Assembly: GCA_950295325.1 (NCBI GenBank)
Contig: OX485804.1
Location: 51,450,429-51,514,428, forward strand
Length of the DNA: 64,000 nucleotides
From: Polytrichum commune
Taxonomy: Eukaryota; Streptophyta; Polytrichopsida; Polytrichales; Polytrichaceae
Direction: 5' to 3'
Shown here one piece after another: positions 1-11,300 of this stretch. Made by a program: the position numbers and the translations under genes. Below the pieces are notes generated by a model. That model saw only the letters and a list, made by a program, of their open reading frames with translations, made no database searches and was not told the DNA's origin. Within the stretch, counting starts at the first letter, position 1. Each line of letters begins with the position of its first letter.

Positions 1-120
1 TGGGGCTCCACAGCCGAATGCAGCCATGTGCTTATGATCTGTTCATGTTAGGAAAAATAGAATTGACCCTATGAGAAGGAGCAAACTAGTTGGAGGGTGC
101 CAGACTAGTGGAGGGAATTT

Positions 121-393
121 CAATCCAACGTTGTTGTTGACATCATAATGAACGAATTTTTAGTGGAGCTTTTGTTCTTCTTCATCAATCTAGCAGCACG
201 GACTTGATCTATGCAGCTAGGGCATGAAGAAGGGGAAGCCTCCCAAGGGTTTGTAAAATTTGGTCAGCAATTAGGCTCACTTCAAGAGATGTAGAGCTCC
301 AAATTTTAATCCAAAGTCGTTGTTGACATTAATTGTGAATGAATTCTAAGTGGAGCTTTGTTCTTCTTTGTTAAGCTTGCAGCACGAACTTGA
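121..393 (+). repeat. Imperfect tandem duplication around a UROD splice acceptor
   Basis: The segment at about 121-208 is repeated at about 307-393, an offset near 186 bp. Both copies share the GTTGTTGACAT..., AGTGGAGCTTTTGTTCTTCTT... and AGCAGCACG(G/A)ACTTGAT blocks. The second copy supplies the 3' splice site (CTTGCAG, ending at 382) of the first visible UROD exon. The first copy keeps a similar CTAGCAG followed by CACGGACTTGAT, so it is a relict or decoy acceptor plus exon start. The copies are clearly diverged, so the duplication is not recent. Confidence 0.75.
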
Positions 394-3300
394 TTCTCTT
401 GTTCGGGTTTTGGTACAATATGCAGAGGCAGAGAGAACTCCAGTATGGCTCATGAGGCAAGCTGGTCGATACATGGCAGATTTTCGCAAGTCAGTTATCT
501 CTCTCTACCCTATCAGCATTTTTCTTCACACGATATGCTTGAGTACAATTTTCTGTATCAGTTATCCATTTCCATATACTTGTTGAAGAAGATGGGTGCT
601 ATGGAACAGGGAACTTTTCTTTTACTTGTTCGTCAGTAGCATGGTGAGTCTATTGAGCGGATTTTTTTGAATAGTGCATACTGAATGATCTTGGTTTAGA
701 CAATTGCAACATAATGCAAGTGTAGTGCTGAATGAGTAAAATTCTGGCGCTCAAAGGTCAGTGTGATGGTTATTCAGGTGAAACAACTTCTGAGCCTTTG
801 CGTGCATTGTGTTCTTAGGTTTTCAGATAAGTACTTATTCAGGGATAGATCAGAGACTGCGGACATAGCTATTGAGTTGTCACTACAACCTTGGCTGGCA
901 TTTCAAACTGATGGAGTCATCATGTTTTCGGATATTCTTACACCACTGCCAGCTCTGGGCATTGAGTTTCATATGGTGAAGGGCAAAGGCCCCTGCATCC
1001 CATCACCAGTTCGTACTCTTGACGATGTCAAGAATCTGAGGTAATCCTCTACCAATTCTTGATGGTCTATTTTTCTGAGACAAAAAAGTTCTTTGTACTG
1101 GGAACACCTGAGTGTCTTTTCTGGTCAGAAGGACCTATATATCAAAGCTCTTGAGAAGAAAATCTTTGACAACCTAAAATTTGAGCTGAATGCTTTCAGG
1201 AAATTAGATGATCCAGGCCGGTCTTTGCCCTTCATAAGGGAAATACTATCGTCCCTAAGGAAAGAAGTGGATGGAAAAGCAACACTGATAGGGTTTGTGG
1301 GGACTCCATGGACTCTAGCTGCTTATGCCATGGAGGGCATGTCAGACAAGAACCTCATGCAGACCAAGACCATCATGCTGCATCGTACGTAGGGACTCTT
1401 ATCTGTTTGACATTCTCTCGTTATGTGTCTCCCTACTTCTTGTTCATTCCATACCTCTGTATCAAATTATTGTACACCTATGCGAGAAATTTGTGTTAAC
1501 GTCAAGTCGTTGCACTTAGTTTCAGGCTATTTCTGAGCATGATTTCTGGAAGGCTGGCCCTTGTCCACCTGTCATATTCTAGGGAATCTCATCCTTGGTA
1601 GATCTGCGTTGTACGATAACATGCAGTTTATGGTTGGATATCCTGATGGCAAAGCTATCAATTCCATCGTACTGTAAACCGATGTTAGTGGTCTTGATCA
1701 GATAAGAATGTATAGTCTTCTTGAGAAAGTTGGTAAGTTGTCTCTGGAGGTAGAACATGTCACAAAGTGTGATATTGACTTACAGCTCATTTTTGCAGAT
1801 CCTGAGGTTCTACATGCATTCCTAGCCCACTTGACGGACGCCCTCGTTAATTATATCTGCTACCAAATTGATTCTGGTGCTCAAGTATGCGATCAAGCTT
1901 CCTTTCTGTGTCATCTTGTTAGGTGTCCAGTACCCAATTCGTCTTGGTCACCATAAGTGCAGACAATTAACACTGCAGGCCTCATAAAGAGGCCTTCAAA
2001 GGATACAACAGCCCTTGTTCTGGTGTTCATTCTACACCAGCTTGGCCAGTTGTTTGAACTTAAATATTTCTTAGTGCTTGCTAAATATCCTGGCCTTACT
2101 AAGTAATCCTATGAATATATGTATAACCATCGACTAAATATTTTGAAACCGAACAGCAGGCCATCCAAATGCACAGCGTAAATCATTTTTACAAAAGGGG
2201 CTTTAGAAACGAGACTGGGAACCCTGTGGCATCTTATTCACCAAGGCCTTGCTTCAAAGTCCTGGGGGATCGGACATAAGATGGAGATTTATGCCTCTCT
2301 CATTACACAACTAAAAATGTGCATGTCATGCTACCCTTTGTCTAACTTCAATCAACCGATTCTGGCATGAAGGTCCTCTTTCTAAAATAATGTGTTGATG
2401 CTCTTACAGGTTGTTCAGCTATTTGATTCATGGGCGCACCATTTGTCACCCAAACAATTTTCTGAGTTTAGTTGGCCCTATGCTGAACAACTGATAGAGA
2501 GGGTGAAATCAGCACGTCCTCATGTCCCATTAATCTTCCATGCAAATGGTGGAACTGGAAAGTTGCACATTATTGCCAAAAGGTCTCACCAGGATGTTGT
2601 GGTTGGTCTGGACTGGGCAACCGATATGCAAGAAGCTAGGTCACAATTTGGTGCACACACAGTTCTCCAGGTAGGAAACAACTGCTCTCATGCTTGCCTG
2701 ACACGTCTGCTGTTTCTCATGTCATCTGGTTTTGCTCAGATCATTGATCATTGTTGCAATTCCCCTTCAGTAAAGAAGCCACAACGACTCATTTTCAAGT
2801 CTACCTTTTATTGCAGATCATGTCAATTTATGAATTTTACTGTGAAACTCAGCATTCTTAAGCGATGTAGTGCATTCTCCCTGGATAAGCATCTTGTAGA
2901 GTATACACTCGGTGACACTCATTTTTAGCAAGTCCTATTTAAGTTGAATCTTGGTAGATGGGAGAAGGCTTTGTCTGAAGATATGTAACAATGAAGTGTC
3001 GATCAATGGGAGCTTGCCACTTGACTATGCTTGGCATTCGTGCATTTAATGAGGACCTTGATTCTTAGAAATTTATTTTTAAAGTTAGAATCAAAAGAGA
3101 AAGTTCTTACACATGCTGAAGGATGCTATGCTGGAAAGCATGCTCTAAAACTGCAAACGTTGATTTCTGTCAAGGGATTGATATCAGTTCAGTCAAGTCA
3201 GAAACATCATGGTTTTTGTTTGCCCTCTTCACCTAATTGATTCTGTTTGGTCATGCTTGGGCAGGGTAATGTTGATCCTATGATCCTCTTTGGGAATGAA

Positions 3301-3510
3301 GATGCTATTCGTGCAGCAGTGGAGCAAAACCTCGCTGATGCTGGAGACCATCATCACATTTTGAATGTTGGTCATGGCGTCATCCAAGGTACTCCAGAAG
3401 ATTCTGTAAAACTTTTTTGTCAGCTGGCTAGGGAGAGCTCTAGTTATCGGAAGGCAGAAAAACCATCATTACGAAGTGTTAGTTTAGGCGGTGAGCTTCT
3501 CCAAGTTTAG
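383..3510 (+). CDS. Uroporphyrinogen decarboxylase, 3' six exons (partial)
   Basis: Enzyme of tetrapyrrole (heme and chlorophyll) synthesis that decarboxylates uroporphyrinogen III to coproporphyrinogen III; plastid-located in plants. Exons inferred from GT/AG sites and unbroken phase: 383-489, 819-1040, 1200-1384, 1799-1884, 2410-2670 and 3265-3510. They join to 1107 nt (368 codons plus stop). Family motifs in order: [87 protein letters not shown]. The Arg, Asp, Tyr, Ser and His positions known as active-site residues of UROD (RQAGR, FSDIL, AAY, FDSW, GHG) are all present. The start and plastid transit peptide are missing and should lie upstream of the window. Oddities: the stretch between exons 1 and 2 ([11 protein letters not shown]) is about one residue short of the usual spacing, and the segment after NGGTG ([17 protein letters not shown]) departs from the usual LLE-rich helix. 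I see no frameshift, so it is probably functional. Which plant UROD paralogue it is remains unclear. Confidence 0.88.
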
Positions 3511-4437
3511 AATTACAAGGTGAACATAGATTGGGGTTTTAAAGATCTCATCAGTTAAGACATGGCAATTTACATGGTGACATTTTCTTTATTTATTTGG
3601 TACAAGGGTAGTGCATCTTAAGAGGATGTGGTTTCTGCTCATGCATTAACTGTGTTTTTTTTCTCATTTTGTGCTTTATACTGACTTGCACATAGATATG
3701 CCTGCAAGAATATAGCTTATGCTAGTGTTGTGCGTTGCCTTGGGCATTATGATGTGAACATTAATTGTTGGAAGTCAAATATTCGATTGAGTCAATGCAG
3801 TGTTTGCCAATTCTCTCTGTTTATATCAATGAACAGGGAGGACCAACCGCTAGTTACAGATGAAATAACCAGTTTGAGAAATAACCAGTTCAAATTCAAG
3901 ACTTCAGGAAAACAACCGATCCATCTAGAGGAATTACAGAATATTCCACAACTGACTAAAGAAGAACCGAAAGATGTCAACATGTCACCGGCCGGTCTTG
4001 GAAATACTAGGATCTTAATCAATTATGCCCAAATATCTCCCCGGACACTGATTTGAACGCCAGTTAACTTGAGGTACTGGCACAACGTCAACATATTAAT
4101 TTTATGATCAATCCAGTATCCGTTGCTTTGGGAAGTGGGAACAAGTCAGGGTCTGTCCATGAGGTTCCAAATTGTGAATATTTAACAATAAACCTTTACT
4201 CATGAGGAAGTGGAGAGCACTGTTATACACAAACTATTAGGTGTATTGTGCTGGAGCAGCACCTTCTAACATATTGCTATAGTATACAAAGAGGTTCATT
4301 TAGCATCTAGAATACCTTTGAAAAGACGTGCTTTTGAAACCCAATCTGCCATTACCATTACCCTCCTCTTTAGAATTATCGTGTTATGAGTACAACTTGT
4401 AATGCTACTTGATTGATAAAAGAAGAAACAGAGAGGA
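3511..4437. other. Intergenic region between convergent UROD and ISU1-like genes
   Basis: About 0.9 kb separating two tail-to-tail genes. It should hold both 3' UTRs. The only structured item I see is one copy of a three-member dispersed repeat at about 3830-4055. The 108-codon frame at 3730-4056 is that repeat, not a recognised gene. Confidence 0.6.
3830..4055 (+). repeat. Dispersed protein-like repeat, copy 1 of 3
   Basis: Shares with 53137-53300 and 56005-56225 the blocks AACAGGGAG..., a segment equivalent to GAAGTTCAAG-ACTTCAG-AAAA, then GAAAGATGTCAACATGT, and (copies 1 and 3) CTAGGATCT...CAATTATGCCCAAA. Translated on + all three give a related peptide: a PLV or KLV start, a central FKK/FRKI(A/T)D core, and a KDVN end. 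The peptide is open here for about 75 codons from Met-3830. I do not recognise the parent gene or transposon. The copies differ in length and one carries an internal stop, so this is most likely a fragment of an old mobile element. Confidence 0.7.
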
Positions 4438-5735
4438 TCATGCAGCGGCCGCTGTCTGGCCATCAGGTGAACCATTTCCATTCTTACCCTCCCTCTTTGC
4501 CTTCTTTAACTGATAGTCCTTCACTGCAGCTTTGATTGCATCCTCAGCCAACATGCTGCAGTGCAGCTTCACGGGAGGCAAGGATAAATGTTTCGCTATG
4601 TCACTGCAGAAGGACAATAGTCTCATAGTTTAAGTACAGATCAATAGTCAATGTTACATTTTGTTTACTAGCTCTTACATGCACTTCCTAAGCCAGCACC
4701 AGCATGCAGTAAGATAAAAGTTTCCATGAGTCGGGCAAGGTACAGAACTTTACTAGACTGTTCCCACCAAGATTTGAAACAGCCCACCATGTTGCACTGA
4801 AATTGTGCAACAAACCATTCATTCCTTGTAATCTTTGTCATTCTCTGGTTTTGGTAAACCAACTAACTTCTGAACTGAGGATGCACCCAACCCTGAAATT
4901 GACCTGACTGCATAATTATATCTCTGCTTTGATAAGAGTAGCTTGTGCAGGCTACAAACGTGGGAAGAAGCAGGTATTTGTGAAATGGAAGTGGAATTGG
5001 AGCTAACCAGAAGACATAGGTTGCAAGGGGACATGTGTTTGGTGGAATCCTGTCCGGGAATAGAAAAATGCGCCATACCTATTTTTGATGGTCAGAACCT
5101 CCTCCATTTGCCTCCCCTTGATCCACTCTGTCGCTGCAAAAGAATCAAGCCAAACCATCAAACTTTACCCACTTAGGAACAACGAGCAACAGAGAGAAAA
5201 CAAGCACCTGAATGATTCCTGTAAACAGATTAAGTGAGCTCCTATTGACAAATTCTTCCTAAAATTCAACATTGCAAGATGATTTCAACAACATTCAAAC
5301 CTTCGAACCTAGAGTCGAAGGAATTGTTATCCACAGGGAAGTAGGACCTTCGAGCCAGGACTTCAACTCATCACGGTTCAAAGGTTTTACTTTCATGATT
5401 CTGGCATGATACTATTTTTTGAAAATCTGTCCAAAGTTCCACTCACCTACGGAAGATGAAGCTATGGCGGATCCACATCCAAAAGTCTTGAAACAGGAAT
5501 CAACAATTTTTCCCGTCTTCTCATCCACACGGATCTGAAGCTTCATGACATCCCCACAAGCGGGCGCGCCTACCAGCCCCGTGCCCACATTGGGGTCATC
5601 CTTGTCGAAACTGCCCACGTTGCGCGGATTGTTGTAATGCTCCACCACTTTCTCATGGTACCGCCGCAAGCACGCTGCCCCCCAACTGGGAACACCTCTC
5701 ACATGTTGTATGCCTCGGGCGAGTCGGGCCAGCAT
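4438..5735 (-). CDS. ISU1: Mitochondrial iron-sulfur cluster scaffold, IscU/ISU1-like
   Basis: Scaffold on which cysteine desulfurase (NFS1-ISD11) and frataxin build [2Fe-2S] clusters before handover by the HSP70/J-protein pair. Exons on the - strand: 5735-5447, 5133-5079 and 4603-4438, with clean GT/AG sites and phases, giving 169 aa. Residues 1-25 are Arg/Ala-rich without acids, as in a mitochondrial presequence. The IscU core starts at YHEKVVEHYNNPRNVG. Cluster ligands are present: Cys60 with Asp62 (GAPACGDV), Cys87 (TFGCGSAIASSS), and His129-Cys130 (KLHCSML). The chaperone-binding LPPVK motif is at 123-127. The C-terminal tail (KKAKREGKNGNGS..., ending TAAAA) is longer and more basic than in bacterial IscU, as in plant ISU proteins. 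The start at 5735 is the first Met of the presequence. The gene is convergent with UROD. No defects seen. Confidence 0.95.
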
Positions 5736-7799
5736 GATGATGTATTAATTAGGATCGCCAATTCACTCTAACTTTGGCAAATGCACAACTGAAATGTACT
5801 GACCCCCGCAACCGCAAACCGAAGCTTAATTCATTAGGCAATACATGCCAAGGCAACAACCAGGTGCTGCTGTTAATTGCGAAGTCCGATCACTCAACAG
5901 CACTTTTGCACAAAATGCATACTCAAGGACATCCCTCCATCCATGGCACTTCCATGTGTGTGAAGTCCCTAAACCCTTTGGCATCCAGTCGCACCCCTTC
6001 AACGACACACTCTCACCAATTCAGTCATAGCGGAATGGCCTCCTCTCTCGTCACCGGAAGAGCATCTGGCTAAGGGTTAAGGTCATAAGGTTTAGCTCGG
6101 TTCTCTAAACCCTACAACAACGGAAATTGATTGCCGAATCTTGACCAGACTTAACCAGCCGAAATGGCATGCATCAGATATAATTATGCCGGAATATCTG
6201 TGATCCAAGATGTGTGCAAAACATCATGGCGTGACTGTCGCCCCAAATTCAGTCAGATGATCCCATTTAATCATTGATAGCAGAATAGCTGCCTCTCTCG
6301 ACCCCAGTAAAGAATCCTGAAGACCTCAAAAGATTTTACCTCGGTGCTCCAAACCCTAGAACAATATGTCATCTTCATTGTCCAGACTTACCAGCCTTAA
6401 CCAGCCAAAATGGCATGCATCAGATATAATGCTGGCATATGAAGATTTGATCCAAGATGTGCGCACAACATGGCGTAAAAGACAAGGTTCCAACTCCGAA
6501 AGTCGGAATTCCGTCTTGTCTCCCAATTGGACTGAAAATGGAGAAGCCTGTTGCCCTGCATTTGCCAAAACTTGCGAAACCCTCCGGCACCCCATCCAGA
6601 CGTGTGCGAAAGTCCATGGACTGGGAATCACGATTCCCGAACTCCAGATGCATATCACTCCGAGTCTTAATTAGGAACCCAAACAACCGGGAACAAATTA
6701 TGGTGCTCGATGACGTTCACGCTACAGCCAGAAACTGCTCGCTTCTAATTCCTGCTTACATGCATCAAAACCCTAATTCAAAGAGCCACACGACGCTCGA
6801 TCGTTTCCCACCGTCTTCTAATTCCAACCAAAGGGCGACGTCATTGCAGGACAAGTTTTTGCTACTCCATTCTGCGCAAAAAACCTTGAGATTTGCAACC
6901 GACTACGCATTCCCGCATTCAATTTGAGACAACGTCGGATTCCCACGAAACCATTTTGGATCGAACAGAGTTGTTTGCAAGGTAAGCTGGCGTAAGACAC
7001 GTGTCCAAATGAGATTGGACTTCGTGCTCAGAATCAATTAACCATTTTAGGTCCACTAATCAACATCATTGGGAGGACCCATTTAGACTTTTAAATAAGA
7101 GCCAGATTGTTATGGACATGATCTGAATTTGATATTCATCTCGGACTAATTATTGTGTGTTTCATATTCTATGAGAGGTATGTATGCCTGGTAAATGTGT
7201 TGGTTTAAGGCCAACTTACATAAAGTATGTGGCCCTATTTGCAAGCACTTCCAACTTCACATTAAAATTTGGATAGTGAATCTTACCCAAACTACAATTG
7301 CAAATCATGAAAATTGTCGTTTCAAAGTTTTAGAGTAATTTAATGTTTGTCTTTACCTATAAGCTTTGTCATATATCATCAATTTAGATGTTTATCTAAT
7401 AAGAAATGTCAGGTGAGGCATGCATATCTTTAGTTAAGGTCCCAAGCCTAGGCCATGTTATTTAACAAGATTCGGGGTCTGAAACAACAGCCAATAAGAA
7501 ACTTTATGAGAAGAGATGTGGCATAGTACCACTTAAAAAGCTTAGGGAGGTTTTGTTGGGTTGACAAGAGATCCTTCTTTTTTTTCGAATTTCCCTCCTT
7601 TTTAAGATGAATCTCTCATCTTAAACATGGCGAGACCATTTGTGTTGGGCTCTCCAAAAATGGTGGGTCCCGCCCTCAAGGCGGATCCCTTCGTTTTTGG
7701 AAAGGCCTTTCATGAAGATCTTCCTTATACTTACTAAACTTAATTGAAGCGTCACTATGAAGCTGGAAGGGTACCTACAACAAGGGGGAAAGTGTGATG
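5736..7799. promoter_or_regulatory. Upstream region of the ISU1-like gene with duplicated telo-box module
   Basis: No gene recognised. Two related units of about 245 bp lie in tandem (about 6016-6260 and 6262-6500). They share GCCTCTCTCG, a CTC(G/C)AAACCCTA-like block, CCAGACTTA...CCAGCC, and AATGGCATGCATCAGATATAAT followed by GATCCAAGATGTG. Three AAACCCTA telo-box motifs occur near 6105, 6350 and 6768. Telo-boxes are known in promoters of plant housekeeping and growth genes, so a role in the ISU1-like promoter is plausible inference. From about 7000 to 7799 the DNA is AT-rich and featureless up to the LINE insertion site. Confidence 0.5.
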
Positions 7800-7812
7800 A
7801 GCAAATTACTAA
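7800..7812. repeat. 13-bp target-site duplication, 3' side of LINE
   Basis: AGCAAATTACTAA here is repeated exactly at 28638-28650. The two copies bound the LINE. Perfect identity over 13 bp indicates a relatively recent insertion by target-primed reverse transcription. Confidence 0.92.
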
Positions 7813-7850
7813 GAAGAAGAAGAACTCCGGTCCCTACTAGGGACCGGAGT
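7813..7850 (-). terminator. LINE 3' end: perfect hairpin and (TTC)4 tail
   Basis: 7824-7836 (ACTCCGGTCCCTA) and 7838-7850 are exact reverse complements around one central base; in RNA this would be a 12-bp stem with a 3-nt loop. On the - strand it is followed directly by (TTC)4 (7824-7813) and then the TSD. LINEs with short tandem-repeat tails and a terminal stem-loop recognised by their own RT are known (for example the UnaL2/L2 type), so this is probably the priming signal rather than a transcription terminator. Confidence 0.75.
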
Positions 7851-8349
7851 GAATAAAGTGTCTGTTCGTAGGACAACCATGGCCGTACCCCAGGGTAGCG
7901 GCGTTGGGTGTAATACTACTTCACCCTTTGCAGGGAGTAGACACTATGTTAGTAACCGATGTTTTAACCGGTTGAACCGGGGGGGGGGAGGGCGGTGTGT
8001 AGGGTGCATGGGTTTTAATTTAGAATTATGTGGGTTTTGCTACTATGTTGGAGACGAGAAGCGTGCGTATTTGTTTGAGTATAAATGATGGTTGATTGTG
8101 TTGTTGGTCGCCAAGTCATGGTTCCAAGGTTGGTTGGATAAGGACGTGCGTGTTGTATTAATACGGTCCGGGTTCGATTCGCGTGGAATCCGTCTGAGCG
8201 TGTTAGTGCGCAATACACTTTGACTTGGTGCTGCAAGTGAGTTAATCATAGGCAGGAAAGTTATACCAACCAGCCGGCTACTCCTCGCCTTTCTGAGCTA
8301 TAGGTGGTAACTTAATAACTAGTGGTCTGACCACTACCCCTCTCTAATT
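7851..8349 (-). other. LINE 3' UTR
   Basis: About 500 nt between the ORF2b stop and the terminal hairpin. It contains a run of nine or more C on the sense strand (about 7980-7990), the palindrome AACCGGTT near 7968, and on the + (antisense) strand GGTTCGATTC at 8171-8180, which resembles a tRNA B-box. The surrounding bases fold only poorly into a tRNA-like shape. No ORF recognised. Confidence 0.5.
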
Positions 8350-11300
8350 TTAGTTATGATTTTGTAGGTCTGTGATGGGTTGTCTATTTTCTATTCGTCT
8401 TTTGTGGATTAATATTGAGTGTGCATATTGGATGGCAATTATGTTAAGTTGTTTGAATGTGTTCCTAATTTGTGATGTGGGGAGTTTGAGCTTTGTTTCA
8501 AGTTCGTTCATTGAGGGGATGTGAGTTGTGGCTCGGGCACCAGATGCTAATACAATAAGTGGGGCTATGTTCCAACCCTTTGCGATGATATTATTTATGA
8601 GTGGTTGATATTTTGTGATTTTTTGATTTATGGTTTCAGTGGAGAATCTGTCATTACAGTATGTGAATTCTATAAATTGAACTGTAATTTCTGGTGTGGG
8701 TGCTTCTGGTGGTGGGGAATCGTAAGGGTGCCCTATAATGCATAGAATGTCGGGTTTGAGTCTAGCGTTACAATGACATCTTTGGGTACCACATGTGCAG
8801 GGTAGTAACCATGTTGGTACTGTGTTGTCTTGGGGTAGTTCATTATATGTACCTGCGTTCATGAGTATGTAGTGTCTTGTTATTTTATTTGAGACAAGAA
8901 GTTTGCGTATTTCCCATACCGCTTTGTTATGTCTTTTTGTAATTAGTGCGTGGATGTGTTGTTGTTTGCACTTAAGGAGTATATGTAGCCATGTATCCGC
9001 TTCTAATGAGTTGCAAATGTTACATGTATGGGATGGGTATGCAATTCTACCAAAAAAGAGTTGTTTTCTAGCTTGTCCCATGTATTGTCCGGTTCGGAAT
9101 TTTACTAAGCACGTTTTTTGCTTGTCTGAGATAGCCGGGTTGGTCCAAAAGTCATTTGATAATGTTTTGTCGATATCTTTATTATCAAGCCATTTATGTA
9201 ATTGATGTGTTTGGGTTGCTAGAATGGATAGGTTGTGTTTTTTATCGTGTTTGATGATGTATTTGCCAAGGTGTCGGATGGGGCCTTTGTCTAGTGTTTC
9301 TTGCATTGAATGCCACCAATCTTTTTGGAGGTAGTATGGCGTGGGGTGCGCATGCTCATGTGTGGCTATAGCGTCTCTATGTTCTAATTCACAACCCAAT
9401 TTTGCTAATTTATCGGCTTGTTCGTTACCTTGAATGTTTGTGTGGGCTTTGACTTTGTGTAGTGTGGTGGTTTGTGTGCGGGATTGCAACATCTTAACTA
9501 TGGATTCTAGTATCTTTTTATCCGGGTGGCTATTGTGTAGTGTTGGGTGTTTAGTTTGCGTGTTTAGGAGGTATAAGACATTGAGACAATCTGTAAAGAT
9601 ATGTGCCGGTTCATTCCGGTATGTGGTAGTGAGGAGGTGGAGGGTGTGGTGTATAGCCATAAGTTCTGCCCTAAGTATATTTTGGAGTCCGGGTAGTCTT
9701 TCTGTGATTTTGAGGTTTTTGAAAGGGTTATATATACCATACCCTGCTTTTTCTCTTCTCCAATGCCCTCGGGTTATTTCTTTGGGTGGCATGAATGATC
9801 CATCCGTGTAATAGCAAAATTGTGGGTGGTATTTGAGGGGTAGGCATATGTCTTGATTCGTGTATATGGGAGTGTTAGAAGTTTGGTTTGTAAGTGGATG
9901 GGGGGGTGGGTATATAAGTTGGGACCATGTCTTGCTTCTATTTACTAAGGTGTTTATAGGTGTAGGCAGTGCCGGTGTGTGAAATGATGTGGGTATTTGG
10001 AGGGTAGTGCTAATAGTGTCCATACGATTCGCATATTCACATGATCCGGGGGATGTGTGTTTGTGGTGTATACATAATATGCGGATGTCATGATTTTCTG
10101 TTCGTGGGTTAGTTCGTAATTCCGGGGGTATTGTGGGTTCATCATATGCAATGGTGTCTGCTTTGAAAAGTGAGATAACGTGAGAATCTGGGAAAGGGCC
10201 TTCATGGGGGTTGAGGTTGTGGTACCAGTTTGGGTCAGTTGTTATGAGTATTGTGATTGTGTCTGGGTTATGCTTGGCGGCAAGTCTAGCCCAATGTAGG
10301 GCTTGTTGGGTGTCTTTTTCTGTGTGCGGGTGGGCATATCCCATCCCTGCCCATTTATGTTGGAATGCTGTGCCTATTGACCCGAATACCTTGTCCCTAG
10401 AAAATGGGGAGGAGAATTGTTTCAATGTAGTAGGACATGTGATTGGTGATGAGAAGTAGGAATGGGTGATGTGGAAGGAGTCAATGATGTTTTCTATGAT
10501 GGCATTTGGGAGGGTGTATTGTGAGAGTTTAAGGGGGTCGTTTTTGGGCATTCTATATTTGTATCTTTGATACAACCATGCCACTTCTTTTTCAAAGGAT
10601 TGTATGGGGGGCTCTAAGTTGTGTGGTTTGTTTAATGCATTTTGGTATTGTTCCCATAGCCATTGTAGTCTTAGTTCGGGAATGGTAATTAGGTGGCGTC
10701 CGTCATTATCATAGATGTGTGATTCGCCATATTGGCTTTGAATGGTGTGTTGTGTGCATTCAATGTCATTATCTGGGTTGCATTCATTGATATGAATGTG
10801 GCATAGGGGTATGTCTTGTGGTGGGCGGACATATCTTGTGTCTCTCATTTGTGCTTCACTAAAGTTTATTTGGAGAATGTTGGTGAAGTGTTGGTGTTGT
10901 TTTTGGGTGTAGTATTGTGTTAAGAGTAGTATGTTGTGATTTATAGTGTTTTGGTTGTTCCAAGGGAACAAGTCTCTTTGTGGGAGCCATTTATGGTATT
11001 TGGTTTCGTTAGGAAGTACCCATTGGCAAAGGTAGGATGTGTAGTGTTTTGTGATTTTGTGTTTGTCTTTGTATGTGTGAGGGTGGTCGTTTATTATAGA
11101 TTGTATTGGGAATTGTATGTGGTTTTGTTGGATGTGTAAGGGGGGTTTTGGATATTCCGGTAGTGGGGGTGGCATGGGGTGTATGTTATGTCTACTCAGG
11201 CTTGTGTTTATATGATGATTTTGTATTTTGTAGGCGTCCTTGAGAGTATTGGGTGTCGTATGTGTTAGGCAAGTATTTAGGCATTGGTTATGATAAGGGG

